From: Ensifer sp. IC4062
GTDB taxonomy: Bacteria > Pseudomonadota > Alphaproteobacteria > Rhizobiales > Rhizobiaceae
DNA: 64,000 nucleotides
NCBI RefSeq assembly: GCF_020193575.1
Contig: NZ_JADYVD010000006.1
Span: forward strand, 1-64,000
Direction: 5' to 3'
How positions within the stretch are numbered: position 1 is the first letter of the stretch; each line of letters starts with the position of its first letter. Position numbers and translations under genes: made by a program. The notes under the pieces are model-generated. The model made no database searches, had not been told where the DNA came from, and worked only from the letters and a program-made list of their open reading frames with translations. This document shows, piece after piece, positions 7,903-16,741 of this stretch.

Positions 7903-8128
7903 GACTTTTCGGGCGGCAGCTTGTTCCGGCAGACCGCTGACCGGGCCTTCTCGAAGCTAGCCTCACCTCTCCGTCTTACTGGAATCTCGGCGCGTCTGAA
8001 AAGGCGCGCTTTCCTGTTGCAGCACTTGCAGCATTCCAGCCATCATGTTTACTGCGGGAGAAAACACTGAGATGGCGCCCGGCTCCACGGCGGGCAGCGC
8101 ATCCGGTCCTGATTGAAACGGCCAGCTC

Positions 8129-9286
8129 GTGATTGAATTTGCGCTCCTCTTTGCCCTGGGTTTTCTGACGGCGATTGTCATTGGCCTGATGATCGCCCCC
8201 GCCATTCAAAGGCGCATCGTGCGCTTTGCGGAGGATCGCCTGAAGGCGACCATGCCGCTCAGCCCCCAGGAGGTACGCGCGCAGAGGGACGCTGTCCGCG
8301 CCACCTATGCTGCGGAAAATGCCAAGGTCCAGCAGGCGCTGCGGCGCGAACGTGACAAGAGCGTCACGCTGATGCTGCAAAACGAAAATACTCTCCGCGA
8401 GGCGCGTAGGCTTGCCGGAGAGAACGCCGATCTGCAGGCCCAACTGGCCGACATGAACGTGGCAGCAGCCGACATGCGTTCCACGGTTCGCCAACTCGAA
8501 CAACGTCTCGAGCAGATGAAGGCAACCTTCGAGACTTCCGAAAAGGACAACGGCACCAAGAGCGACACGATCCGCACGCTCAACGGCAAGGTGGACAAAC
8601 ATACAGCCGATATCGACAACCTCCGGATAGACCTTGCCGCACGCGAAACCGAGATCGAGCATCTGAAGAGCCGGCTCGCCGCGCTGCACGACGAGCGCCA
8701 GGCGCTGCGCGGCGATCTCAAGGCCGAGAATGCCCGCGCAAGGGAAATGGAGTTGCGGCTCAGCAAGGACGAGGCCCGAATACGCCAGCTCGAAGCCGCC
8801 GTCGCACGCGATGCCGCCATCAATGCGCAGCGCGAAAATGCGCTCGCGCGGCGGGCGGAGGAGATCGAAAAACTGAAGGCGCGCCTGAAAGAGTTGAACC
8901 ATGAGATGCGCGAAGCGTCGAAGGTCCTTCGCGCCGCTGGCATCTCCGTTCCGAAAAAAGCCGCCGCCGCGGACGCCACGCATGGCAAGAGTGCTGAACG
9001 GCACGCGAAGGCTATGCGAGACCCCGACACGCCTAGGCTGTCCCAAGACCTGCGCAATCGCGCCACGGCGCTTTCGGAGCGCCTGATAAACGCCAAGTCC
9101 GCCGCGCATGACGAGGCGCTGCGGCAGGAAATCGCCGATATCGCCGCGGGCATGATTGCGCTGACGGCAGCGAACGAAGGCAAGGCCTCGCCGATCCGCA
9201 GCCTGCTCGGCGGGGAGGAGACGGACGCCACGCCAACCCGCAAGAGTCTCGCAAGCCGCGCCAAGGAAATCCTGCCTCCAGAGTGA
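8129..9286 (+). CDS. Membrane-anchored coiled-coil protein of unknown function
   Basis: A 385-residue protein starting at GTG. Residues about 4-24 form one hydrophobic span (FALLFALGFLTAIVIGLMIAP), then 45-270 is a long, uninterrupted charged coiled coil rich in E, R, K, A and Q. The C-terminal 110 residues are less regular, basic, and end in KEILPPE. The layout (N-terminal anchor plus long cytoplasmic coil) resembles envelope scaffold or RmuC-like proteins, but I see no RmuC nuclease domain. I do not recognise the family. The upstream 226 bases contain only a faint repeat remnant (about 7985-8035). Confidence 0.75.
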   Translation: MIEFALLFALGFLTAIVIGLMIAPAIQRRIVRFAEDRLKATMPLSPQEVRAQRDAVRATYAAENAKVQQALRRERDKSVTLMLQNENTLREARRLAGENADLQAQLADMNVAAADMRSTVRQLEQRLEQMKATFETSEKDNGTKSDTIRTLNGKVDKHTADIDNLRIDLAARETEIEHLKSRLAALHDERQALRGDLKAENARAREMELRLSKDEARIRQLEAAVARDAAINAQRENALARRAEEIEKLKARLKELNHEMREASKVLRAAGISVPKKAAAADATHGKSAERHAKAMRDPDTPRLSQDLRNRATALSERLINAKSAAHDEALRQEIADIAAGMIALTAANEGKASPIRSLLGGEETDATPTRKSLASRAKEILPPE

Positions 9287-9312
9287 GCGCTACCGGCCGC
9301 AAAGCGCGAGCT

Positions 9313-10143
9313 TCAAAGTCGCCCGTTGATCAGCGCAACCTGATGCAGTGCTATGCCGGCAGCCATGGCGACGTTGAGGCTGTCGAGACCCCGCCGCTGG
9401 CGGATGCGCGCGGTCTGGATCGCGGACAGGATAGTCTCCGGCAGCCCCTCGCCTTCGGTGCCGACGAGAAGCGCCGTGCGCGACGCCGGCGGAATATCGC
9501 TGATGTCGACCGAGCCGCGGGGCGACAGCCCCCAGACTGTGAAACCGGCGACCTGAAGGCGTTCGATCAGCGCAGCCCCGGTTCCTTCCCGTGCGAACGG
9601 CATCGTCAGTACCGATCCGACGGACACCCGGATCGCTTTGCGGTACATAGGATCGCAGCTCGTTGCATCCATCAGGACGGCATCGACGCCGAAGGCGGCG
9701 GCATTGCGAAACAACGAGCCCATGTTGTCGTGGTTCGAAATTCCGCAGGCGGCGAGGACGAGGCTTTCAGCCGGAAGGCTGGCAACAAGCGCGTCCCTGT
9801 CGGGCATCGCATCGCGGCGCCCGAGCGCCAGCACGCCGCGATGCAGTTTGAAGCCGGCAATCGCGTCGAAAACCCTTTCATCCGCCAGATAGACGGGGAT
9901 ATCGGCCGGGAATTCCGCAAGCACCTCGGTCAGGCCGGCAACACGGCTCTCCAGCAGCAGGATCGCCTCGGCGGCGATACCACGCCGGGCGCGGTGAGCG
10001 GCAGCCAGCATGCGGAGCACGACCGTGCCTTCGGCGATGAACCGGCCCTGCCGCCCGATGAGATCCCGTTCCTTAATTGCGACGAACCCGGCTATACGGG
10101 CATCGGACGGATCATCGATGCGGATGAGGGAGGGCAGCGTCAT
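9313..10143 (-). CDS. SpoU/TrmH-family RNA 2'-O-methyltransferase
   Basis: The protein has the SPOUT signatures: an N-terminal substrate-binding region (FVAIKERDLIGRQGRFIAEGTVVLRML), motif 1 SNHDNMGSLFRNAAAFG, motif 2 ALLVGTEGEGLP and motif 3 SLNVAMAAGIALHQ. These bind S-adenosylmethionine in a trefoil knot. The RNA target (rRNA or tRNA) cannot be told from sequence. The ATG at 10143 gives 276 residues; a TTG at 10158 overlaps the stop of the upstream gene, so the two are probably translationally coupled. A convergent coiled-coil gene ends 26 bases away. Confidence 0.88.
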   Translation of the reverse strand: MTLPSLIRIDDPSDARIAGFVAIKERDLIGRQGRFIAEGTVVLRMLAAAHRARRGIAAEAILLLESRVAGLTEVLAEFPADIPVYLADERVFDAIAGFKLHRGVLALGRRDAMPDRDALVASLPAESLVLAACGISNHDNMGSLFRNAAAFGVDAVLMDATSCDPMYRKAIRVSVGSVLTMPFAREGTGAALIERLQVAGFTVWGLSPRGSVDISDIPPASRTALLVGTEGEGLPETILSAIQTARIRQRRGLDSLNVAMAAGIALHQVALINGRL

Positions 10144-10154
10144 GGCGATGCCGT

Positions 10155-10541
10155 TCAATTGGTCCTGACTGTAATGTCGGCGACAATGCGTCCGGCGGGA
10201 ATGTCGAACACGATCGCACGCGGCTCGGCGCCCGGCAGGCTGCCATAGAAAAGCACCTGCGACCCGGAAAGCGCGACATTGCTCACCGAAAATCCGGCCG
10301 GCAGCGCAGCGATCGCGTTTACCGGCGCGTCGCCCGGCACGCTCACGGCCGCCATCGGCGCTGCCTCCGCGCTGCCGTTCGTGCGGGTCAGCTTGTAGAC
10401 AATCGTCCCAAGGACAGCCATAAGCATGACAAGCATCACGCCGGCCGAGACGAGTTGCAGGCGCACCATCTTGCGACGGACGTTTTCCATCGCTGGATCA
10501 AGCGGCTTTTCTTCCTGTTCATCGGGCTCGAATGCAGTCAT
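10155..10541 (-). CDS. Small single-span membrane protein
   Basis: A 128-residue protein with a basic segment (VRRKMVRLQ) followed by one transmembrane helix at about residues 30-50 (VSAGVMLVMLMAVLGTIVYKL) and a C-terminal periplasmic part rich in A, G, P and V. This resembles the DUF6476 proteins of rhizobia, named from memory only. It lies upstream of, and overlaps, the SpoU methyltransferase, and is divergent from the pseudouridine synthase gene with 29 bases between starts. The function is unknown. Confidence 0.65.
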   Translation of the reverse strand: MTAFEPDEQEEKPLDPAMENVRRKMVRLQLVSAGVMLVMLMAVLGTIVYKLTRTNGSAEAAPMAAVSVPGDAPVNAIAALPAGFSVSNVALSGSQVLFYGSLPGAEPRAIVFDIPAGRIVADITVRTN

Positions 10542-10570
10542 GGCTGGCTTTCTGTCGGAATTGAAACGGA

Positions 10571-11599
10571 ATGAACGATCCCTTTAAACAAGCGACCGGC
10601 AATAGGAAAGTCCTGAAGGCCAACGAGGACGCGGCGGGAAGGCTGGACGCCTTCCTCACGGCCGCGCTATCGGGCGAGTTTTCCCGCAATCGCATCAAAA
10701 GCCTGATCGAGCAAGGCGCCGTCTCGATCAACGGCAGGACGATCGTCGAGCCGAAGCGGAAGGTGCATCCCGGCGACGTGTTCGAGATTGCCTTGCCTGA
10801 GCCCGAGGACCCCGAACCGAAGGGCGAAGAGATCCCGCTCGACGTGCTCTACGAGGACGACGACCTGATCGTCCTGGTGAAGCCGGCCGGCCTGGTCGTG
10901 CATCCGGGTGCCGGTAACTGGACGGGCACGCTCGTCAACGCACTTATCCACCATTGCGGCGACAGCCTCTCCGGCATCGGGGGTGTCAGGCGGCCGGGTA
11001 TCGTCCACCGGCTCGACAAGGAAACAAGCGGCGTCATGGTCGTGGCAAAGAACGATGCCGCCCACCGTCATCTTTCGGACCAGTTTGCCGACCACGGGCG
11101 CACCGGACCGCTCGAGCGCGCCTATCAGGCGGTTGTCTGGGGGCGCCCCCGGCAATTGAAGGGCACGATCAACGCCTCGCTGGGGCGAGCCGCAGACCGA
11201 ACGAAGCGCGCGGTCAAGCACGAGGAGAGCGACGACGCGCGCGAAGCCATCACGCATTATGAAGTGGTTGAGCGTTACCACGAAAAGCCGGATGGCACCT
11301 GCCTCGCCTCGACCGTAGCCTGTCATCTCGAAACGGGCCGCACCCACCAGATTCGAGTCCACATGGCCCATATCGGCCACCCGCTGATCGGCGACCCGGA
11401 ATACGGGGCAGCCTTCCGGACGAAAGCCAATCTGCTGCCCGAGATGGCAAAAGCTGTCGTCAACCGCTTTCACCGGCAGGCGCTGCACGCCTTCATGCTG
11501 CAATTCGAGCATCCGACGACGGGCGAAACGATGCATTTCGAAGCACCCATGCCGTCGGACATGGAGGCGCTGGTTGCGGCCTTGCGCGCCGGAGGGTAA
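10571..11599 (+). CDS. rluD: RluD-type 23S rRNA pseudouridine synthase
   Basis: The enzyme isomerises uridines in 23S rRNA. The 342-residue protein has an N-terminal S4 RNA-binding domain (about 19-75, GRLDAFLTAAL ... RNRIKSLIEQGAVSINGR) and the RluA/RluD catalytic domain with motif HRLDKETSG, where D149 is the nucleophile-like Asp. GRTHQIRVHMAHIGHPLIGD is also conserved. Whether it modifies the same positions as E. coli RluD is not visible from sequence. It is likely monocistronic and is followed by a degenerate repeat. Confidence 0.9.
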   Translation: MNDPFKQATGNRKVLKANEDAAGRLDAFLTAALSGEFSRNRIKSLIEQGAVSINGRTIVEPKRKVHPGDVFEIALPEPEDPEPKGEEIPLDVLYEDDDLIVLVKPAGLVVHPGAGNWTGTLVNALIHHCGDSLSGIGGVRRPGIVHRLDKETSGVMVVAKNDAAHRHLSDQFADHGRTGPLERAYQAVVWGRPRQLKGTINASLGRAADRTKRAVKHEESDDAREAITHYEVVERYHEKPDGTCLASTVACHLETGRTHQIRVHMAHIGHPLIGDPEYGAAFRTKANLLPEMAKAVVNRFHRQALHAFMLQFEHPTTGETMHFEAPMPSDMEALVAALRAGG

Positions 11600-11601
11600 T
11601 G

Positions 11602-11672
11602 CTACGCGCTGGACGTCCTTTGAGACGCGCAAAGGGCCCTGTAGCACTTTGAATTGCTGTATGTTTCCTAAG
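11602..11672 (+). repeat. Degenerate RIME-like mosaic repeat
   Basis: A decayed copy of the window's main repeat: the right half of palindrome 1 (GAGACGCGCAAAGGGCCCTGTAGCAC) and the link TTTGAATTGCTG are clear, while palindrome 2 has decayed after ATGTTTCCT. It lies immediately after the pseudouridine synthase gene. Confidence 0.6.
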
Positions 11673-11765
11673 GCAGCCGCGGTTCAATGAAATATACAAC
11701 AGCCCTTGAATTCCCCGTTCCGGATTCCAATCTTATAGGAGCTTCAACTCGCGATATTCCCTTCC

Positions 11766-11791
11766 CCGGTCTCACGAGAGCGTGAAACCGG
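11766..11791. promoter_or_regulatory. Inverted repeat upstream of the rpoH promoter
   Basis: CCGGT-C-TCACG, loop AGAG, CGTGA-A-ACCGG forms a ten-pair hairpin with one mismatch. It ends five bases before the proposed -35 element. It could be an operator or a weak transcription stop; the sequence does not say which. Confidence 0.45.
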
Positions 11792-11796
11792 AGTCC

Positions 11797-11825
11797 TTGA
11801 ATCATGCTTTCGCCGTACTTATCTT
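11797..11825 (+). promoter_or_regulatory. Candidate rpoH promoter
   Basis: TTGAAT (11797-11802), a 17-base spacer and TATCTT (11820-11825) make a reasonable vegetative promoter 80 bases before the rpoH start. The -35 context CTTGAAT also resembles a heat-shock -35. The rest of 11600-11905 is a degenerate repeat and an unremarkable leader. Confidence 0.5.
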
Positions 11826-11905
11826 CTATCTTTGTGGGGTCTTGACGAAGACCCACAGCCCGGTCTGCCGTCCCGGAGGCCGGTGACGCAAAAAGGGGGT
11901 GCTTC

Positions 11906-12811
11906 ATGGCCCGCAATACTTTGCCGACCATTACCGCTGGAGAGGGCGGTCTCAACCGTTATCTCGACGAAATCCGCAAATTTCCTATGCTCGAACCGCA
12001 GGAAGAGTACATGCTCGCCAAGCGGTATCAGGAGCATGACGACCGCAGCGCCGCGCACAAGCTCGTAACGAGCCATCTTCGCCTCGTCGCCAAGATCGCG
12101 ATGGGCTATCGCGGCTATGGCCTGCCGATCGGCGAAGTCGTGTCGGAAGGCAACGTCGGCCTGATGCAGGCCGTCAAGAAATTCGAGCCCGATCGTGGCT
12201 TCCGGCTCGCGACCTACGCGATGTGGTGGATCAAGGCAGCGATCCAGGAATACATCCTGCGCTCCTGGTCGCTCGTCAAAATGGGCACGACCGCCAACCA
12301 GAAACGGCTGTTCTTCAATCTGCGGCGGCTGAAAGGCCGCATCCAGGCGCTCGACGAGGGAGACCTCAAGCCTGAGCAGGTGAAGGAAATCGCGACGACC
12401 CTGAAGGTCAGCGAGGACGAGGTCGTTTCGATGAACCGCCGCCTTTCGGGCGATGCCTCACTGAACGCGCCGATCAAGGCAAGCGAGGGCGACTCCGGCC
12501 AGTGGCAGGATTGGCTTGTCGATGACCACGACAACCAGGAAGAGATCCTGATCGAACAGGACGAGCTCGACAATCGCCGGGCCTTGCTCGCCAGTGCGAT
12601 GAAGGTGCTGAACGATCGCGAGCGTCGTATCTTCGAGGCCCGTCGCCTGGCCGAGGACCCGGTCACGCTGGAAGATCTCTCGGCGGAGTTCGACATCAGC
12701 CGCGAACGCGTCCGGCAGATCGAAGTCCGTGCATTCGAGAAGGTGCAGGACGCCGTCCGCAAGGCAGCGCTTGAGCGCTCCAGCGCCCTCCGTGTCGTTG
12801 AAGGCGCGTAA
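11906..12811 (+). CDS. rpoH: Heat-shock sigma factor RpoH (RpoH1 type)
   Basis: RpoH directs RNA polymerase to heat-shock promoters. The 301-residue protein has sigma region 2 (about 50-120, with DRGFRLATYAMWWIKAAIQEYILRSW), the RpoH-box segment QKRLFFNLR at 132-140 that distinguishes RpoH from vegetative sigma factors, and region 4 with the helix-turn-helix ERVRQIEVRAFEKVQ. Sinorhizobium has two rpoH genes; this looks like rpoH1 from length and remembered context near purA and ctrA. The gene has its own promoter and terminator. Confidence 0.95.
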   Translation: MARNTLPTITAGEGGLNRYLDEIRKFPMLEPQEEYMLAKRYQEHDDRSAAHKLVTSHLRLVAKIAMGYRGYGLPIGEVVSEGNVGLMQAVKKFEPDRGFRLATYAMWWIKAAIQEYILRSWSLVKMGTTANQKRLFFNLRRLKGRIQALDEGDLKPEQVKEIATTLKVSEDEVVSMNRRLSGDASLNAPIKASEGDSGQWQDWLVDDHDNQEEILIEQDELDNRRALLASAMKVLNDRERRIFEARRLAEDPVTLEDLSAEFDISRERVRQIEVRAFEKVQDAVRKAALERSSALRVVEGA

Positions 12812-12843
12812 GGTCGGCTTCCGAGCGGCCCAGGAATAAACGA

Positions 12844-12877
12844 AAATCCCGGCCGGGTTGCCCCGCCGGGATTTTTT
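12844..12877 (+). terminator. Terminator of rpoH
   Basis: AATCCCGGC pairs with GCCGGGATT around an 11-base loop, followed by a T run. It lies 35 bases past the stop and in front of the convergent gene's end. Confidence 0.9.
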
Positions 12878-12899
12878 GCATCGGTGTCCCCGTTACCCG

Positions 12900-15188
12900 C
12901 TACTGGCTGCTTGCGGCCGTATTGCCGAGCGCACCCCACGCCTGCATAGCCTTGTTGAAAGCTTCGACGCCAGCCGCCCCCTTCTCCAGCGTCAACAGGG
13001 CACGGCGTCCATTCCGGTAGGTAATCGGAATATCTATCCAGCTGCGGCTGCGAAGCAGTTCCGTATTGTTGCTGACTGCTTCGGCAAAGTCGTTAAGCGC
13101 GATCATGTGGAAATCGTCGGTGATCTTCGCCGGAACGGCGATCAGCGGATCACCGCGGTCCTGCTCGGTGCGCTTCATCGAAACGCGCTGGACACCGTCA
13201 ATGGCCCCACCCTCGAAGTTCTCCGGTAGCGAGAACACGAATTCGATTACGTGGCTTGCCGGCAGCGACGGATCGGCATTGCGCTTGATCGTCATCAGGG
13301 CGGTCAAACCTCGATCGGGCACGGTGATCTGGGCCTGGATTGCGGGCTCGGGCTTGGCGTCGCCGCCCGGTGACTCATCCTTGATCGACCACGCGACGGT
13401 GCCTGGGATTGCTGTCGGCGACGACTGGCCGAGCCGCTCCTCGTAAAGGAACATCTTCTCGCCATCGGCGACGGAAACCTCCGCCTGAGGCGCCTGTCCC
13501 GCGTTCTGGCCCTGGTTCTGGCCCTGTGTCGTTGCAGCAACTTGCTCTCCCGCCGGCGGCTGTGGTGCGGCGCCACCAGGTTGCGCCCGCCCTGCCTCCG
13601 TCTGGGGAGCGACGGACTTGCCCTCCTGCGAGACTTCCGTGCCGTTCGCGCCGGCTGGACCGTCATCCACTTCGGAGCCGTTGGCGAGCAGACGCTGGGT
13701 GAACTTGGTCGAGCTGTCCTCGGCTGGCGCCGTATCATCAGGCGCACCGGCTTGCCCGCTTGATTGACCGGACTGGCCGGTGGGCGCGGTCTGCCCCGGT
13801 GGCGTTTCAGTGCCCTCCGGCGCTGCCGGCATAACCTTTGCAATCAGATCCGAAAGCCAGGCGTTGCCCGCTTCCCTGTTCTGCCAATAGGCATAACCGC
13901 CGCCACCGAGGAGAAGCGCAATGACGGCGCCGATCGCCAACCGCTTGAAATTGAACCGGGAAGGTTTGGGCGTCGCGCGGTAGGACGATGGCCGGGCTGG
14001 CGCCGAAACCGGGGGCTGCTCCCGGCCGTGCTCCTTGGCCGTTTCGTTCGCAGCCGTCGCCGTCTCGTTGTTCTCTCCAAAGCCCAGCAAGTCGTCGATG
14101 TGGTCCCAGGCGGTGCTGGCACGCTCTTCCTGGCTCGCTGGCACAGGCGCTTTTTCCACCGGCCACGACCATTCGGAAATATCGTTTTCGGCGGCCTTAT
14201 CCTTTTTGCTCTCGCTTGTCGTTGCAAAAGGATCACTGTCGTCGAACGACCAGGAGCGCGACGGCTCCGCCTCGCCGGCATGTTGCGCGGGCTCGCCCGC
14301 TTCCGGCTCCACTGGATGAATACCCAAAAGCTCGGGTGTCGACGAAGCCGTATCGTCAGGCGCCACCTGGGCGTCGGCCGCCTTGGCCGTCGGAGTTGTA
14401 TCCTCCCACTCTGGCAAGGCCCATTCCGACGCGGCCGATTTCTTCGGCTCTTCCTCGCTCGACAGAGCCTCGGAGTGCGCAGGCTCCACATGATAGGGCT
14501 GTGGCTCAGCCTGCTCGCCGTGGAGTTCGTCTGCGCGCGGTTCAGGTTCCCCGATCTGTTCAACCGGCGGCGCCTGCTCGGCTTCGTGTTCGCGCGCGGC
14601 CGGCTGCTCCTCGGTGGAAGAAGGCCATTCTGCCGCGGCTTCCTCCGTGGGCTCTTCGGTCTCTGCTTGTCGCGCCGGTTCGGACGGAGCGCCGTCGCCA
14701 GAGGCGGCGATCGGCTCGTGTGCTCCAGCCTCGTCGATTGGCGCAGTGTGCAGCTCCTCGTCCCCGGTCCCGGCGCTAACGGCAGGCTGCGACACCGGTT
14801 GCTCGACACTCGGCTCCTCGCTTGCGGGCTCCTCGATCTGCTCTTCCGATGGCGCTTGTTCCGGTTCTGCAGCCGCGCTCGCGGCAGTCTCGGGCTCGAC
14901 CGAAGCTGGCGGCTCTTGCTCGATCGCCGTTTCTATGCCGGGCTCAACCGCTTCGGCTTCCGCGACTGCGGGGAGCGCTTCCGCGTACTCGCTTTCGACT
15001 TCGCCGATTGCCTGTTCCAGCTTGTTCAGCTGGCGATTGATCATGTCGTCCGATGGCCGCGGGCTCATGTTTTCGAGTTGCCGGCGCACGGCACTGCGCG
15101 CCTTCTCGTAAACTTTGCCTCGCATTTCCGGTGTGTTTTCCGACAGGCCGTCAACGGTCCTGCGAATAACTGCAACAAAATCTGCCAT
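12900..15188 (-). CDS. Large single-span protein with acidic low-complexity region
   Basis: The product has 762 residues from the ATG at 15188. The first ~65 residues are a conserved-looking helical head (MADFVAVIRRTVDGL...SAVRRQLENM). Residues about 65-400 are a low-complexity tract rich in E, A, P and S with repeated EPE/EEP patterns. A single transmembrane helix lies at about 415-438 (LAIGAVIALLLGGGGYAYW), then a second Gln/Gly/Pro-rich linker to about 575, then a folded C-terminal domain (SPTAIPGTVAWSIKDES ... KRNADPSLPASHVIEFVF ... ITYRNGRRALLTLEKG). The topology suggests a cytoplasmic acidic arm and a periplasmic sensor or binding domain. I do not recognise the family. It follows purA on the same strand. 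Confidence 0.85.
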   Translation of the reverse strand: MADFVAVIRRTVDGLSENTPEMRGKVYEKARSAVRRQLENMSPRPSDDMINRQLNKLEQAIGEVESEYAEALPAVAEAEAVEPGIETAIEQEPPASVEPETAASAAAEPEQAPSEEQIEEPASEEPSVEQPVSQPAVSAGTGDEELHTAPIDEAGAHEPIAASGDGAPSEPARQAETEEPTEEAAAEWPSSTEEQPAAREHEAEQAPPVEQIGEPEPRADELHGEQAEPQPYHVEPAHSEALSSEEEPKKSAASEWALPEWEDTTPTAKAADAQVAPDDTASSTPELLGIHPVEPEAGEPAQHAGEAEPSRSWSFDDSDPFATTSESKKDKAAENDISEWSWPVEKAPVPASQEERASTAWDHIDDLLGFGENNETATAANETAKEHGREQPPVSAPARPSSYRATPKPSRFNFKRLAIGAVIALLLGGGGYAYWQNREAGNAWLSDLIAKVMPAAPEGTETPPGQTAPTGQSGQSSGQAGAPDDTAPAEDSSTKFTQRLLANGSEVDDGPAGANGTEVSQEGKSVAPQTEAGRAQPGGAAPQPPAGEQVAATTQGQNQGQNAGQAPQAEVSVADGEKMFLYEERLGQSSPTAIPGTVAWSIKDESPGGDAKPEPAIQAQITVPDRGLTALMTIKRNADPSLPASHVIEFVFSLPENFEGGAIDGVQRVSMKRTEQDRGDPLIAVPAKITDDFHMIALNDFAEAVSNNTELLRSRSWIDIPITYRNGRRALLTLEKGAAGVEAFNKAMQAWGALGNTAASSQ

Positions 15189-15251
15189 CAGAACTTTCTC
15201 ATACTCCCAGGCGTGCGCCCGCAATCACGACGCGACTGTCGTTGCGCGACA

Positions 15252-16550
15252 CTAGTCCTCAAAAGGATCCGTCACAAGTATTGTGTCGTCTCGCTCCGGG
15301 CTCGTCGAAAGAAGTGCAACCGGCGCGCCGATCAGTTCCTCGACCTGGCGAACATACTTAATCGCTTGTGCCGGAAGATCGGCCCAACTGCGGGCACCAA
15401 CCGTCGATTCCTTCCAGCCTTCAAGCGTAATGTAGACTGGCTTTACCGAAGCTTGCTGCGCCTGACTTGCCGGAAGGTGGTCAATCTCCTGTCCATCCAG
15501 AGTATAACCGACACAAATCTTCAACTCGTCGAGGCCATCGAGTACGTCGAGCTTGGTGAGCGCAATGCCTGTGATGCCGTTGGCGGCAACCGATTGGCGC
15601 ACGAGCGCGGCGTCGAACCAGCCGCAGCGGCGCTTGCGCCCCGTGACGGTCCCGAATTCATGGCCACGTTCGCCCAGGAACTGACCGATCTCATCGTTAA
15701 GCTCGGTCGGAAACGGTCCTTCGCCGACGCGCGTCGTGTAGGCCTTGGTGATGCCGAGGATATAACCGAGCGACCCCGGCCCCATGCCGGAACCGGCAGC
15801 GGCCTGGCCGGCAACCGTGTTGGACGAGGTGACGAAGGGATAGGTGCCGTGATCGATATCGAGCAGCGTGCCCTGCGCACCCTCGAACAGGATACGAGCG
15901 CCCTTGCGGCGCTCTTTGTCGAGCAGCAGCCAGACCGTATCCATGAACGGCAGCACACGGGCTGCGACGGAGGAGAGTTCGTCCATGATCGCCTTGTGGC
16001 TGATCTCCGCCTCGCCCAGCCCGCGGCGCAGCGCGTTGTGATGCGTCAGCAACCGATCGACCTTCGCCGGCAACGTCTCGAGGTCAGCCAGGTCCATGAC
16101 GCGAATGGCGCGGCGGCCGACCTTGTCCTCATAGGCCGGGCCGATGCCGCGGCGCGTCGTGCCGATCTTGGTGCCGCTGTTCGAGGCAGCGTCCTCACGG
16201 AATCCGTCGAGCTCCCGGTGCAGCGAGAGAATGAGCGTCGCATTGTCGGCGATGCGCAGATTGTCCGGCGTGACCTTCACGCCCTGATTGGCGAGCTTGT
16301 CCATTTCCGCAATGAGCGCATGGGGATCAATCACGACACCGTTGCCGATGACGGCGAGCTTGCCGGGACGAACGACGCCGGAGGGAAGCAGGGACAGCTT
16401 GTAGCTGACGCCGTCGATCACCAGGGTATGGCCGGCATTGTGGCCGCCCTGGAATCGCACGACAATGTCTGCGCGCTCCGAGAGCCAGTCCACGATCTTG
16501 CCTTTGCCTTCGTCGCCCCACTGGGATCCGACCACCACGACATTCGTCAT
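15252..16550 (-). CDS. purA: Adenylosuccinate synthetase
   Basis: PurA joins IMP and aspartate using GTP, the first committed step from IMP to AMP. The 432-residue protein starts [23 protein letters not shown], with the GTP-binding P-loop GDEGKGK at 12-18, and has [46 protein letters not shown] and RKRRCGWFD. The ATG at 16550 gives the standard family length; an upstream extension is open but non-conserved. It is a single-copy housekeeping gene, and the 762-residue membrane protein follows 63 bases downstream. Confidence 0.97.
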   Translation of the reverse strand: MTNVVVVGSQWGDEGKGKIVDWLSERADIVVRFQGGHNAGHTLVIDGVSYKLSLLPSGVVRPGKLAVIGNGVVIDPHALIAEMDKLANQGVKVTPDNLRIADNATLILSLHRELDGFREDAASNSGTKIGTTRRGIGPAYEDKVGRRAIRVMDLADLETLPAKVDRLLTHHNALRRGLGEAEISHKAIMDELSSVAARVLPFMDTVWLLLDKERRKGARILFEGAQGTLLDIDHGTYPFVTSSNTVAGQAAAGSGMGPGSLGYILGITKAYTTRVGEGPFPTELNDEIGQFLGERGHEFGTVTGRKRRCGWFDAALVRQSVAANGITGIALTKLDVLDGLDELKICVGYTLDGQEIDHLPASQAQQASVKPVYITLEGWKESTVGARSWADLPAQAIKYVRQVEELIGAPVALLSTSPERDDTILVTDPFED

Positions 16551-16741
16551 AATTTTCTTCCTGTTCGCACGCGCACAAGGGATTGCGCCATTCTGAAACC
16601 CGCGCATCTATACTGTGTTGTCCTGCGGAAAGCGACCCCGTTGTAACCGGCATGGCCCCCTTTTTGCATGACAAGCGATGGATTTAGCGCCTATATCTCT
16701 GCTGCCATCCCGCCTCTCCGGCACTCCATTCCCCGTCCCAC

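Noticed and set aside
7985-8035. Possible further RIME-like remnant before the coiled-coil gene
   Set aside because: Only GGCGCGTC...GGCGCGC and a loose GCAGCA tract match; too decayed to list as a repeat.
13764-16646. A 960-residue plus-strand open frame across the 762-residue protein and purA
   Set aside because: It is antisense to two well-supported genes, is Arg/Leu/Gly-rich in the way GC-rich shadows are, and matches no family.
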